Shown here one piece after another: positions 26,846-34,831 of a stretch of DNA of 64,000 nucleotides. This DNA is from Deltaproteobacteria bacterium (lineage in GTDB: Bacteria > Myxococcota > JADLHZ01). The stretch is from the NCBI GenBank assembly GCA_020848545.1, contig JADLHZ010000142.1:1-64000 (forward strand), written 5' to 3'. Each line of letters begins with the position of its first letter. Within the stretch, counting starts at the first letter, position 1. A model generated the notes under the pieces. It saw nothing but the letters and a program-made list of their open reading frames with translations, was not told the origin of the DNA and made no database searches. The position numbers and the translations under genes are program-made.

Positions 26846-28383
26846 CCCGACTGGCCTTGTGCGTCGTCTTGATGGCTGCGCAAGCATCGGGCGCGGATCG
26901 GCCGGACGAGGACGCGATGTTCGGCGGCGGAGAACCGGCGTCGCAGCCCGCGTCGATGCCGGCGTCGCAAGCGAGCGCCGCGGCCGTCGTGCCGAAGTCG
27001 CGCGACACCGCCGCGCTCGAAGAGCCGCCGACGGCTGACGGCTTCCTCTCCGGCCGCATCAAGGACGACGCGCTGCGCATCGGCGGCAAGCTGTATATGC
27101 GCGGCTTCACCAGCTTCTCGACCGAGCAGAAGATCGACTACTCGCGCTTCAGCGTGCCGATGCTCGTCGACCTCTACCTGGACGCGCGGCCGATCGATCG
27201 CCTGCGCGCGCAGGTGCTCGGACGTTTGCAGTACGATCCCTTCCTCGGCACGGGGCTCGGGATCTCGCTGCCCGGCGCGAGCACGTCGACGCCGCCGGCG
27301 AACCCGGCGGTGGCGCTCGATCAAGCGTGGCTCGCGTTCGACATCGCGCACGCCGTGTTCATCACGGCCGGCCGCCAGCACGTGAAGTGGGGCACCGCGC
27401 GCTTCTTCAACCCGACGGATTTTCTGAGCGCGCAGTTTCGTGATCCGCTCGCGCAGTTCGACACGCGCCTCGGCGTCACGATGCTGAAGATGTCGGTGCC
27501 GTGGGAGGCGCAAGGCTGGAACTTCACGGCCGTCGCCCTGTTCGAGCCCACACAACAGCCGGCAGTCGGCCTCGGCACTGGTTCGTCCAACACGAATCCA
27601 CTGGCCGCGACGTCGGCAGCGACGGTCCCCCCGACCACGCGGCTCACGGACATCGGCGGCGCGGCGCGCATCGAGGTCGCCTTCAAGGGGACGCAAATCG
27701 GGATCGATGGGCTCGTGCAGCGCAACAGGAAGGCGCGCGGCGGGCTCGACATCACGACGGCGATCGGACCCTTGGACTTCTGGGCCGAAGGCGCGATCAA
27801 AGCCGGCAGCGACGTGCCGGTCTACCGCAAGATCGCGCAAGTGAATCCGCGCTCCGCGGTGAGCCTCGCGGCTGGCTACGAAGCGTACGCGCCGGCGATC
27901 GTCGGCCAAGTCGCCGGCGGCCTCAGCTACGACATCGCGCTCCCCGAGAGTAAGACGCTGAGCTTCATGGGCGAGTACTTCTTCAACTCGATCGGCTATT
28001 CGAACCCCGAGGTCTATCCGGTCCTGGCGTTCAACGGCGCGTTTCAGCCCTTCTACAACGGCGTGCACTACGGCGCGTTGAGCGCTGTGTTCAACGACAG
28101 CAACAAGAAGGTGACGGCGATCTTGTCGAACATCGGCAACTTCTCCGACCTGTCGTTCATCACCCGCATCGACTGCCTGGTGACGATCCTGAACCACCTG
28201 CAGCTCGAGGCGTTCGTCGGCTTTCATTACGGCCGGCGCGGCGGCGAGTTCCGCTTCGCGATGGACATCGACGCCGAAGACGTCGTGAACCCCTTCACCG
28301 GCGAGCTGATCTTCAGCGTGCCGCAGATCAACGTGGTGGCGCCTTTGATCGACATCGGCATCGGCTTACGCGTGGCGCTCTGA
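26842..28383 (+). CDS. predicted outer-membrane beta-barrel protein
   Basis: A 513-residue protein with a signal peptide (cleavage after about QASG), then a low-complexity Ser/Pro/Ala linker (ASQPASMPASQAS). The rest has alternating beta strands typical of a large porin-like barrel, such as GRQHVKWGTARFFNPTDFLS. Proteins of this look often accompany LolA-like proteins and RND or ABC exporters. The reading frame is open far upstream, but the signal peptide and the 4-base ATGA overlap with the LolA-like gene fix the start. It could be the outer-membrane acceptor or exit for the transporter cargo. No homologue of known function was recognised. Confidence 0.75.
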   Translation: MTRLALCVVLMAAQASGADRPDEDAMFGGGEPASQPASMPASQASAAAVVPKSRDTAALEEPPTADGFLSGRIKDDALRIGGKLYMRGFTSFSTEQKIDYSRFSVPMLVDLYLDARPIDRLRAQVLGRLQYDPFLGTGLGISLPGASTSTPPANPAVALDQAWLAFDIAHAVFITAGRQHVKWGTARFFNPTDFLSAQFRDPLAQFDTRLGVTMLKMSVPWEAQGWNFTAVALFEPTQQPAVGLGTGSSNTNPLAATSAATVPPTTRLTDIGGAARIEVAFKGTQIGIDGLVQRNRKARGGLDITTAIGPLDFWAEGAIKAGSDVPVYRKIAQVNPRSAVSLAAGYEAYAPAIVGQVAGGLSYDIALPESKTLSFMGEYFFNSIGYSNPEVYPVLAFNGAFQPFYNGVHYGALSAVFNDSNKKVTAILSNIGNFSDLSFITRIDCLVTILNHLQLEAFVGFHYGRRGGEFRFAMDIDAEDVVNPFTGELIFSVPQINVVAPLIDIGIGLRVAL

Positions 28384-29879
28384 TGCGGCTCGCGCTCTGC
28401 CTATCGCTATGTGCGGCGAGCACGCCTGCATCCGCCGCGACCTTCACGATCGGTCTCTACGTCGTCAACGACCATGCGCGCGCGGAGCAACGTGGCGGCG
28501 AGACCGAAGCGAACACCGCCGCGATCGTCGCCGACGCGGCGTCGATCTTACAGAGCGCCGGGCTCACGAGCGACGTCCGCATCGCGTTCGTCGGCCAACG
28601 CACCTATCGCGCGCTGGATCCGTGGCCGGCGCCGGGATCACAAGCGGGCATCGACGTTCTCACGGCGTTCAACGGCTGGGTGCAGTCGCAAGCCGATCTC
28701 GACAGCAAGGATCTCGTGTTCTTGTTCGGCAGCACCGGCGCCGAACAAAGCTCGACGCACGCGGCGTTCGTCAACGGGCTCTGCGGCAGCAACAGCACGG
28801 GCTTTCTGCGGACGACGAGCGATGACGGCGCGCTCCTCGCGGCGCTGCTCGCCCATGCGATCGGGCACAGCCTCGGCATGAAGCACGACGGCCAAGGGAA
28901 CGCGTGCGCGACCAGCGGCAACCTCATGGCCGCCGCCTTCGATCCAGCCGATCTGCCGGCGACGTTCTCGACGTGCAGCGACGCCGACGCCGAGACCTTT
29001 CTTGGCGGGGGGCCGGCATGTCTCGGTGACGTTCCGACGCAGGTCTATGGCAACCATTGCGGCGACGGTCTGAGGAGCGGCGCCGAGGCATGCGACTGCG
29101 GCGCGGCCGATTGCACGGCGATCGATCCGTGCTGCAACGGCGCCACCTGCCAGCTCGCCGGCGGCGCCGCGTGCAGCAGCGTCGAGCCTTGTTGTACGGG
29201 CGCATGCCAGATCGCGGGCGCTGCGGTCGTGTGCCGCGCCGGCGACGCGTGCGCGGTGGAGACGAAGTGTGACGGGGCGGCGCCAGCGTGCCCCGCAGCG
29301 GTGCTCACCGCGTCGGGAACCCCGTGCACCGTCGACGACGCGGCCGGCGCGTGTCACTTGGGTACTTGTTTCGGCGCGGTCGCGTCGTGCACCGGCGCGA
29401 CCGACGGCGCGGTGTGCGGCAAGGGCAAGCAATGCGCGTCCGGCGCGTGCGTGGCGTCGGCGACGATCGGGCCCGAGTTTTGCCCCGGCGATCCGATGAA
29501 GACGAACGGCGGCTTCTGCGGCTGCGGCGTGCCCGATCTCGACGCCGACGGCGACGCGACGCCGAACTGCGTCGACGCGTGCCCTGCGGATCCGATGCAC
29601 TCGGCGGCGCCGTGCGACGAATGCGTCGATGATCCGGAGAAGACTGCGCCGGGGCAGTGCGGCTGCGGCGTCGTCGACGACGACACAGACGAGGACGGCG
29701 TCGCGGATTGCGTCGATGGATGCCCGAGCGACGCGAGCGTCGTCGAAGGGGAGTGTCCAAAACCGCGGCGCCGCGGCTGCGACGCGAGCGGGGGACAACC
29801 GGCGTGGATCACCGCGCTGCTTTGCCTCAGCGTCCGTCTTTGGCTACGTCGGCGTCCGTGCGCGTCATCTTCATTCTGA
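28383..29879 (+). CDS. ADAM-like pseudo-metalloprotease with disintegrin domain and MYXO-CTERM-like tail
   Basis: A 498-residue exported protein. Signal peptide is residues 1-19. Residues 22-215 follow the ADAM/reprolysin metalloprotease pattern from IGLYVVND to the zinc site HAIGHSLGMKHD (158-169), then a Met-turn-like LM and FSTCSD. The catalytic Glu expected at 159 is Ala (codon GCG at 28857), so peptidase activity should be lost although the three zinc His remain. Residues about 226-315 are a disintegrin-like domain (CGDGLRSGAEACDCG, CCNGATCQLAGGAAC). A Cys-rich part and two thrombospondin type-3-like Asp loops (DLDADGDATPNC, DDDTDEDGVADC) follow. The C-terminus has RRRGC, a hydrophobic segment and RRR, a MYXO-CTERM-like surface-anchoring tail. 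Its start overlaps the barrel stop by one base, so it belongs to the operon. Likely role: a non-enzymatic binding or adhesion protein. Confidence 0.85.
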   Translation: MRLALCLSLCAASTPASAATFTIGLYVVNDHARAEQRGGETEANTAAIVADAASILQSAGLTSDVRIAFVGQRTYRALDPWPAPGSQAGIDVLTAFNGWVQSQADLDSKDLVFLFGSTGAEQSSTHAAFVNGLCGSNSTGFLRTTSDDGALLAALLAHAIGHSLGMKHDGQGNACATSGNLMAAAFDPADLPATFSTCSDADAETFLGGGPACLGDVPTQVYGNHCGDGLRSGAEACDCGAADCTAIDPCCNGATCQLAGGAACSSVEPCCTGACQIAGAAVVCRAGDACAVETKCDGAAPACPAAVLTASGTPCTVDDAAGACHLGTCFGAVASCTGATDGAVCGKGKQCASGACVASATIGPEFCPGDPMKTNGGFCGCGVPDLDADGDATPNCVDACPADPMHSAAPCDECVDDPEKTAPGQCGCGVVDDDTDEDGVADCVDGCPSDASVVEGECPKPRRRGCDASGGQPAWITALLCLSVRLWLRRRPCASSSF

Positions 29880-31225
29880 CAACGCTCGCAGCATCCTGCG
29901 CGACGCCCGATCCCTACGCTTCCGTGCCCCTGCTCTCCCACGCAACCTACGAACGTTACTCCTCCGCGCAGATCGTCGAAGCGACCTACCCCTTCGTCGA
30001 CGCCGGCAACAAAGACTTCAACCGCTTCGTCGCCGTCTGTGACAACGCTCCGCTCCCTCTGCTCGGTGAAGCGACAGACGCGCCCTGCACGCTCGATCGT
30101 GATGCGCTGCTCCTCGTCGACGCCGAAGGTCCCGGCGTGCTCGGCCGCTTCTGGATCACCGCCGCGAAGGTCCTCTCGCCGCCGTCGTGGGATCGGGAGC
30201 GCATCGTCATCATCCGCGACAAAGACGTGCTCTTGGATCAACCGCTGCAAACGCTGATGACCACTGGCCACAAGCAGTTCGTCCCGCCGCTCGCCGGTGA
30301 AACGTCGGGGGCGTGGCTGAGCGCGGTGCCGATCTCGTACAGCCGGCGGCTGCAAGTCGCGCTCGTCGCGCCCGACGCCGCGAAGTCCTACTACTATCTC
30401 GCCGACACCCGAAGAGGTGACGCCCGCGCCGCTGCGGCCGAAGCGCTCCTAGATCTTCCGAGCGAACGCAGAACCAAAGGCGAGCGCCACGAAGGCCAAA
30501 CACTCGCGATCAGCGGCGAAGGCACGATCGTCCACCTCACGCTCACCGGCGCCTCGCGCCTCACGCTCGACTTCGACGGCGCGCGCACGGCCGAGCTCTC
30601 GACCGACGCCCTCAGGGCCTACAGTGCGGCGCCGTTCACCTCGGCCTTCGCGCGCTTCGACGGCGACGAGACGATCGTCTTCGCCCTGCCGATGCCCTTT
30701 CGCCGCGGAGCGACGTTGAGCGTCGATGCAGGCACGCTGACCGCGATCGTCAGTCGCCAGCCGCTCGGCGAGGACGCGCTCACGCTGCACGCCGTCGAGA
30801 CCACGCTCGCGCCGGGCCTCTCCGAAGCGCCGCTCCTCGTGCGCGAAGGCAAAGGCAAGATCGCCGGCGTGACGATGCGCGCGCAGGGCCATCGAGCGGA
30901 GCACGCGTTCCTCACGCCGAGCCCATGGAACTTCCTCGAGACCGACGACGTGCTCGACGTCGACGGCGTTCGCCATCAGGGCACGGGCAGCGAGGACTAC
31001 TTCGGCGCCGGCTTCTACTTCGCCAACGGACCTTTCGCGCGCCCCTTCGTCGGTGTGCCTGAGCTCTACACGGAAGCCAGCTCAGCGCGCTTCTCCGGCT
31101 ACCGCTGGCACGCGCCCTTCGACGCGATCACCTACAAGTCGCGCGTCACCTTCGGGTGGGAGCGCGCGATCGGCGGTGAAGCCCTCGTCGACGCGCTCAC
31201 GGCCACCGTCTTCTTCTACGAATGA
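29858..31225 (+). CDS. DUF2961/GH172-like lipoprotein
   Basis: A 455-residue protein. A GTG start at 29858 gives a signal peptide ending in lipobox LAASC (Cys14); the frame is open upstream but without a leader. Near the C-terminus, GTGSEDYFGAGFYF is the hallmark of DUF2961, the family that includes GH172 glycoside hydrolases acting on fructofuranosides and arabinofuranosides. The Glu in GSEDYF is a likely catalytic residue by family knowledge. It overlaps the pseudo-ADAM gene by 22 bases and closes the seven-gene operon. A surface glycan hydrolase fits an outer-membrane function for the operon. The substrate is unknown. Confidence 0.8.
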   Translation: MRVIFILTTLAASCATPDPYASVPLLSHATYERYSSAQIVEATYPFVDAGNKDFNRFVAVCDNAPLPLLGEATDAPCTLDRDALLLVDAEGPGVLGRFWITAAKVLSPPSWDRERIVIIRDKDVLLDQPLQTLMTTGHKQFVPPLAGETSGAWLSAVPISYSRRLQVALVAPDAAKSYYYLADTRRGDARAAAAEALLDLPSERRTKGERHEGQTLAISGEGTIVHLTLTGASRLTLDFDGARTAELSTDALRAYSAAPFTSAFARFDGDETIVFALPMPFRRGATLSVDAGTLTAIVSRQPLGEDALTLHAVETTLAPGLSEAPLLVREGKGKIAGVTMRAQGHRAEHAFLTPSPWNFLETDDVLDVDGVRHQGTGSEDYFGAGFYFANGPFARPFVGVPELYTEASSARFSGYRWHAPFDAITYKSRVTFGWERAIGGEALVDALTATVFFYE

Positions 31226-31259
31226 TCCCGAAGACTTGACGCCCGCGCGACTTTCACGG

Positions 31260-31276
31260 CTAAACAATCGTTCAGT
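31260..31276 (+). promoter_or_regulatory. LexA-like box before the topoisomerase gene
   Basis: CTAAACAATCGTTCAG matches the Myxococcus-type LexA consensus as I recall it (CTRHAMRYBYGTTCAGS) at 15 of 17 positions. It lies 28 bases before the TTG start. TTGACG at 31236-31241 could be the -35 element, with the box covering the -10 region. The 49581 site has nearly the same sequence. Confidence 0.5.
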
Positions 31277-31291
31277 CCTCAAAAGACGAAC

Positions 31292-31297
31292 AGGAGG
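31292..31297 (+). promoter_or_regulatory. ribosome site that fixes a TTG start
   Basis: A perfect AGGAGG lies 6 bases before the TTG at 31304 and supports that start. Confidence 0.8.
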
Positions 31298-31303
31298 CCA
31301 GCT

Positions 31304-33238
31304 TTGAGCGCCGCAACGAAGGCCACGCCCGCCAAAGGCTACAGCGCGAAGGACATCACGATCCTCGAAGGCTTGGAGCCAGTCAGAAAGCGCCCCGGCA
31401 TGTACATCGGCGGCGTCGATTCACGCGGCTATCACCACCTCTTATGGGAGATCCTCGACAACTCGGTCGACGAGGCGATCAACGGCTACGCCGACGCCAT
31501 CGAGGTCACGCTGCACAAGGGCCATACGAGCGCGACGATCGGCGACAACGGCCGCGGCATCCCGGTCGACATGCACCCGAAGCACAAAAAGAGCGCGCTC
31601 GAGATCATCCTGACGACGCTGCACGCCGGCGGCAAGTTCGAGAGCGGCAGCAACTACATCCACTCGGGCGGCCTGCACGGTGTCGGCTCGTCGGTCGTTT
31701 GCGCGCTGTCGTCCGAGATGACGGCGAACATCAAGCGCGACGGCAAGCACTGGGAGCAGACCTATCACCGCGGCATCCCGAAGGCCCCGGTGAGAGCGAC
31801 CGGCCCCGCGCGCGGCACGGGCACGAGCATCTCGTTCACGCCGGACACCGAGATCTTCGGGGCAAAACTAAAATTTCATTCCGACGAGATCCGCGATCGC
31901 TTGAAGGCGAAGGCGTACTTGCACGGCGGCTTGAAGCTCGTCTTCATCGACGAAGAGGCCGGCACCAGAGAAGAGTTCGTGCACGAAGGCGGGATCAGCG
32001 AGTTCCTCACGCATCTCGTCGGGCTACGCGGCAAGGGCACGACGCATCCGAACGCGTTCAACGTGAAGAAAGAGGAGAAGCCGCGGCTCGAGGTCGCGCT
32101 GCTCTGGACCGAGTCGACCGAGGAGTACATCAAGTCGTACGTCAACGGCATTCCGACGCCCGCCGGCGGCACGCACGAGAACGGCATCAAGTCCGGCCTC
32201 GTCAAAGCCGTGCGCAACTACATCGAGACACACGAGCTGACGCCGCGCGGAGTGACGCTGACCGCGGAGGACATCCGCGAAGGCCTCGTCGCGATCGTCT
32301 CCTACTACGTGCTCGAGCCGCAGTTTCAGGGCCAGACCAAGGACAAGCTGAACAACCCCGAGGCCGCCGCCGAAGTCGACGGCGTCATCCGGCCCACGCT
32401 CGAGAAGTGGCTGAACGAAAATCAGAAGACGACCGAGCAGATCGTCGCGCGCATCATCATGGCGGCGCGGGCGCGTGAGGCTTCGCGCGCGGCGGCGTCG
32501 CAAGTGTCGCGCAAGACGGCGATCTCGCACCGGCTCAACTTGCCGGGCAAGCTCGCCGACTGCGCGTCGACGGCGCCCGGCGAGAGCGAGCTCTTCATCG
32601 TCGAAGGCGACTCCGCCGGCGGCTCCGCGAAGCAAGGGCGCGATCGCAAGACGCAGGCGATCCTCCCGCTGCGCGGCAAGGTGCTGAACACCGAGCAAGC
32701 GAGCGCACAGAAGATTTTCGAGAACAAGGAGATCCAAGACATCGTCAGCGCGCTCGGCTGCGGCTTTGGCAAGGACTTCGACATCTCGCGCCTGCGCTAC
32801 GGTAAGATCTTCTTGCTGATGGACGCTGACGCCGACGGTCATCACATCAGCACCCTGATGCTGACGTTCTTCTACCGGCACCTGCCGGAGCTGATTAAGA
32901 AAGGCCACGTCTACTTGGCGCAGCCGCCGCTCTATCGCATCGAAGCGGGCAAAGAGACGTTTTGGGCGCTCGACGACCCGCACAAAGAGAAGATCCTAAA
33001 ATCGTTGAAGGCGAACGTGAAGCCGGACATCCAACGCTTCAAAGGACTAGGCGAGATGATGCCGGAGCAGCTGAAGAAGACCACGCTCGATCCGAAGTCG
33101 CGCCAGGCGCTGCGCGTCGTCATCGATGACGAGCTGCAGACCGATCGCGTGATGAACGAGCTGATGGGCAAAGACGCATCGCTGCGCTTCAAGTTCATCA
33201 TGGAACGCGCTGGGGAAGCCGACAGCCTCGACGTTTGA
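31304..33238 (+). CDS. type IIA DNA topoisomerase subunit B (GyrB/ParE-like)
   Basis: A 644-residue subunit. The GHKL ATPase domain begins [17 protein letters not shown], with DNSVDEA (Asn for Mg, Glu as general base), GDNGRGIP and GLHGVG. The TOPRIM domain follows with [24 protein letters not shown] and DADADGHH. It ends in the [10 protein letters not shown] region. The protein would bind ATP and the cleaved-DNA metal site, working with an A subunit to relax or decatenate DNA. Its length is closer to ParE-type subunits than to the longer GyrB of many proteobacteria, but I cannot separate the two by eye. No A-subunit gene adjoins it. The upstream LexA-like box suggests SOS control. Confidence 0.9.
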   Translation: MSAATKATPAKGYSAKDITILEGLEPVRKRPGMYIGGVDSRGYHHLLWEILDNSVDEAINGYADAIEVTLHKGHTSATIGDNGRGIPVDMHPKHKKSALEIILTTLHAGGKFESGSNYIHSGGLHGVGSSVVCALSSEMTANIKRDGKHWEQTYHRGIPKAPVRATGPARGTGTSISFTPDTEIFGAKLKFHSDEIRDRLKAKAYLHGGLKLVFIDEEAGTREEFVHEGGISEFLTHLVGLRGKGTTHPNAFNVKKEEKPRLEVALLWTESTEEYIKSYVNGIPTPAGGTHENGIKSGLVKAVRNYIETHELTPRGVTLTAEDIREGLVAIVSYYVLEPQFQGQTKDKLNNPEAAAEVDGVIRPTLEKWLNENQKTTEQIVARIIMAARAREASRAAASQVSRKTAISHRLNLPGKLADCASTAPGESELFIVEGDSAGGSAKQGRDRKTQAILPLRGKVLNTEQASAQKIFENKEIQDIVSALGCGFGKDFDISRLRYGKIFLLMDADADGHHISTLMLTFFYRHLPELIKKGHVYLAQPPLYRIEAGKETFWALDDPHKEKILKSLKANVKPDIQRFKGLGEMMPEQLKKTTLDPKSRQALRVVIDDELQTDRVMNELMGKDASLRFKFIMERAGEADSLDV

Positions 33239-33264
33239 AATGCCGACATTTTGGCGGCGCGTGA

Positions 33265-33292
33265 TTGACGAACCGCGATTGCTGCCTATTGT
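33265..33292 (+). promoter_or_regulatory. promoter of the BI-1 family gene
   Basis: TTGACG (33265-33270), a 16-base spacer and TATTGT (33287-33292), followed by the ATG only 6 bases later. The geometry is the same as for the RAYT promoter and again implies a leaderless message. Confidence 0.5.
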
Positions 33293-33298
33293 CACACT

Positions 33299-33991
33299 AT
33301 GAACACCGACGCATTTTATCGCCCGACATCGATCGACAGTTCGTCGATCACGGACTTCCTATACAAAGTGTATTCGTGGATGGCGGTCGGGCTCGGCATC
33401 ACGGGCGCCGTTGCGTGGTTCACCGCGCAGGCGCCGCAGATGCTCGAGCTCCTCGTGCAGAATCGCGTCATCTTCTTTGGCCTCTTGATCGCGCAGCTCG
33501 GGCTCGTCGCCGCGTTCTCTGCCGTGGCGCACCGGGCGAGCACCGCCACTGCGGCCGCCATGTTCGTCGCCTACTCCGCGCTCACCGGGCTCACGTTCTC
33601 GACGCTCTTTCTCATCTATACTTCCGCCTCCATCGCGCAGACCTTCTTCATCACCGGCGGGAGCTTCGCCGGGCTCTCTGCGTTCGGCCTCGTCACGAAG
33701 AAAGACCTCAGCGGCGTCGGGCGCTTCATGCTCTTCGGCCTCATCGGCGTCATCATCGCGTCGATCGTGAACATCTTCATGAACAGCCCGGCGATCTATT
33801 GGATCACGACCTACGCCGGTGTGCTGATCTTTGCGGGCCTCACGGCGTACGACACGCAAAAGCTGAAGGCGCTGTACACGGCTGCCGGCGAAGGCGGAAA
33901 CTTGGCGCTCCGCGGTGCGCTCACGCTTTATCTCGACTTCGTGAACTTGTTCCTGTTCATGCTGCGGCTGCTCGGCAATCGCCGGAGCTGA
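33299..33991 (+). CDS. Bax inhibitor-1/YccA family membrane protein
   Basis: A 230-residue protein with seven hydrophobic segments. The C-terminal motif matches the BI-1 (UPF0005) family: IFAGLTAYDTQKLK, then GALTLYLDFVNLFLFMLRLLG. Bacterial members act as pH-sensitive calcium leaks or interact with membrane proteases; which applies here is unknown. The start follows directly after a promoter. The gene is convergent, end to end, with the minus-strand gene that begins at 33992. Confidence 0.9.
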   Translation: MNTDAFYRPTSIDSSSITDFLYKVYSWMAVGLGITGAVAWFTAQAPQMLELLVQNRVIFFGLLIAQLGLVAAFSAVAHRASTATAAAMFVAYSALTGLTFSTLFLIYTSASIAQTFFITGGSFAGLSAFGLVTKKDLSGVGRFMLFGLIGVIIASIVNIFMNSPAIYWITTYAGVLIFAGLTAYDTQKLKALYTAAGEGGNLALRGALTLYLDFVNLFLFMLRLLGNRRS

Positions 33992-34831
33992 TCAGGGCGC
34001 GCGCAGCCGCAAGAGGAAGCCGCTCGCTTGCGCAGTGCGTAGGGTCAGCGTGTGGGCGCCGTCAGGCACCTCGACTTGCAGCGTCTCGATGTCACCGAGC
34101 GGCGCAGCCTCGCTGAGCAGGAGCGCGCTCATCATCGCTTGGCCGTTGCGCAAGACCAAAACGCGCGTCGGTTGATCCGCTTTGTGAAGAACGACGTGCC
34201 GGCGCGCTTCGAAGGTGAGCACCCGCGGGCCCGTCACGCGGAAGACCGCGGGCGCTGACGATGAGATCTGCCAGTAAGGATCGACTTCGCCGCTCAGCGC
34301 GCGCGCCGGCGCCTTGCTCAACATCTTGATCTCGGCCGGCAGCGCGGGCGTCTTCTTCACGGTGACAGGCGTGCTGGCCGGCGCGCTCGGCACGACGCTC
34401 ACCGGGATCAACGCGTCGACCGGCGGCGGCTTGTAGCCCGGCATGTGCAGCGAGAAGACCGCGGTGCCAGCGGATCCTTCGCGCGACCATGCCGAGAGCT
34501 CGACCAGGTGCTGGCCCTTGGGCAGCTCGATCACGGCGACGCCGGCGGCGCTCGGGATCAAGTTGATCGTCTCCTGCGCGACGCCAGGCAAGTTGAGATC
34601 GACACGCACACCGCGCTCGTCGCTGCGCTTGGCCACGCACACGAAGACGCCCGGGCCTTTCACCGCGAGCTCGGCGCCGTGCTCGAGCTGCGTGAGCGCG
34701 AGCGCGATGTTCTCGCCGGCGCCGAGCTGCAGGCGCGACTTGCGCGGCAGCAGCTTGCCGGATGGCGGAGCGGCGGCGCTCGCGAACAGCGCGACGAGCA
34801 CCAAGGCGAGCGTGCGGCCGAAGTCACTCAT
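33992..34831 (-). CDS. exported protein of unknown function
   Basis: A 279-residue protein with a clear Sec signal peptide (LALVLVALFASAAA) and mostly beta-rich sequence after it, with a Pro/Val-rich linker near the middle. No domain recognised. It overlaps the upstream propeller lipoprotein gene by 8 bases, so the two are probably co-translated and may act together at the cell envelope. The frame is open upstream, but the signal peptide fixes the ATG at 34831. Confidence 0.7.
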   Translation of the reverse strand: MSDFGRTLALVLVALFASAAAPPSGKLLPRKSRLQLGAGENIALALTQLEHGAELAVKGPGVFVCVAKRSDERGVRVDLNLPGVAQETINLIPSAAGVAVIELPKGQHLVELSAWSREGSAGTAVFSLHMPGYKPPPVDALIPVSVVPSAPASTPVTVKKTPALPAEIKMLSKAPARALSGEVDPYWQISSSAPAVFRVTGPRVLTFEARRHVVLHKADQPTRVLVLRNGQAMMSALLLSEAAPLGDIETLQVEVPDGAHTLTLRTAQASGFLLRLRAP

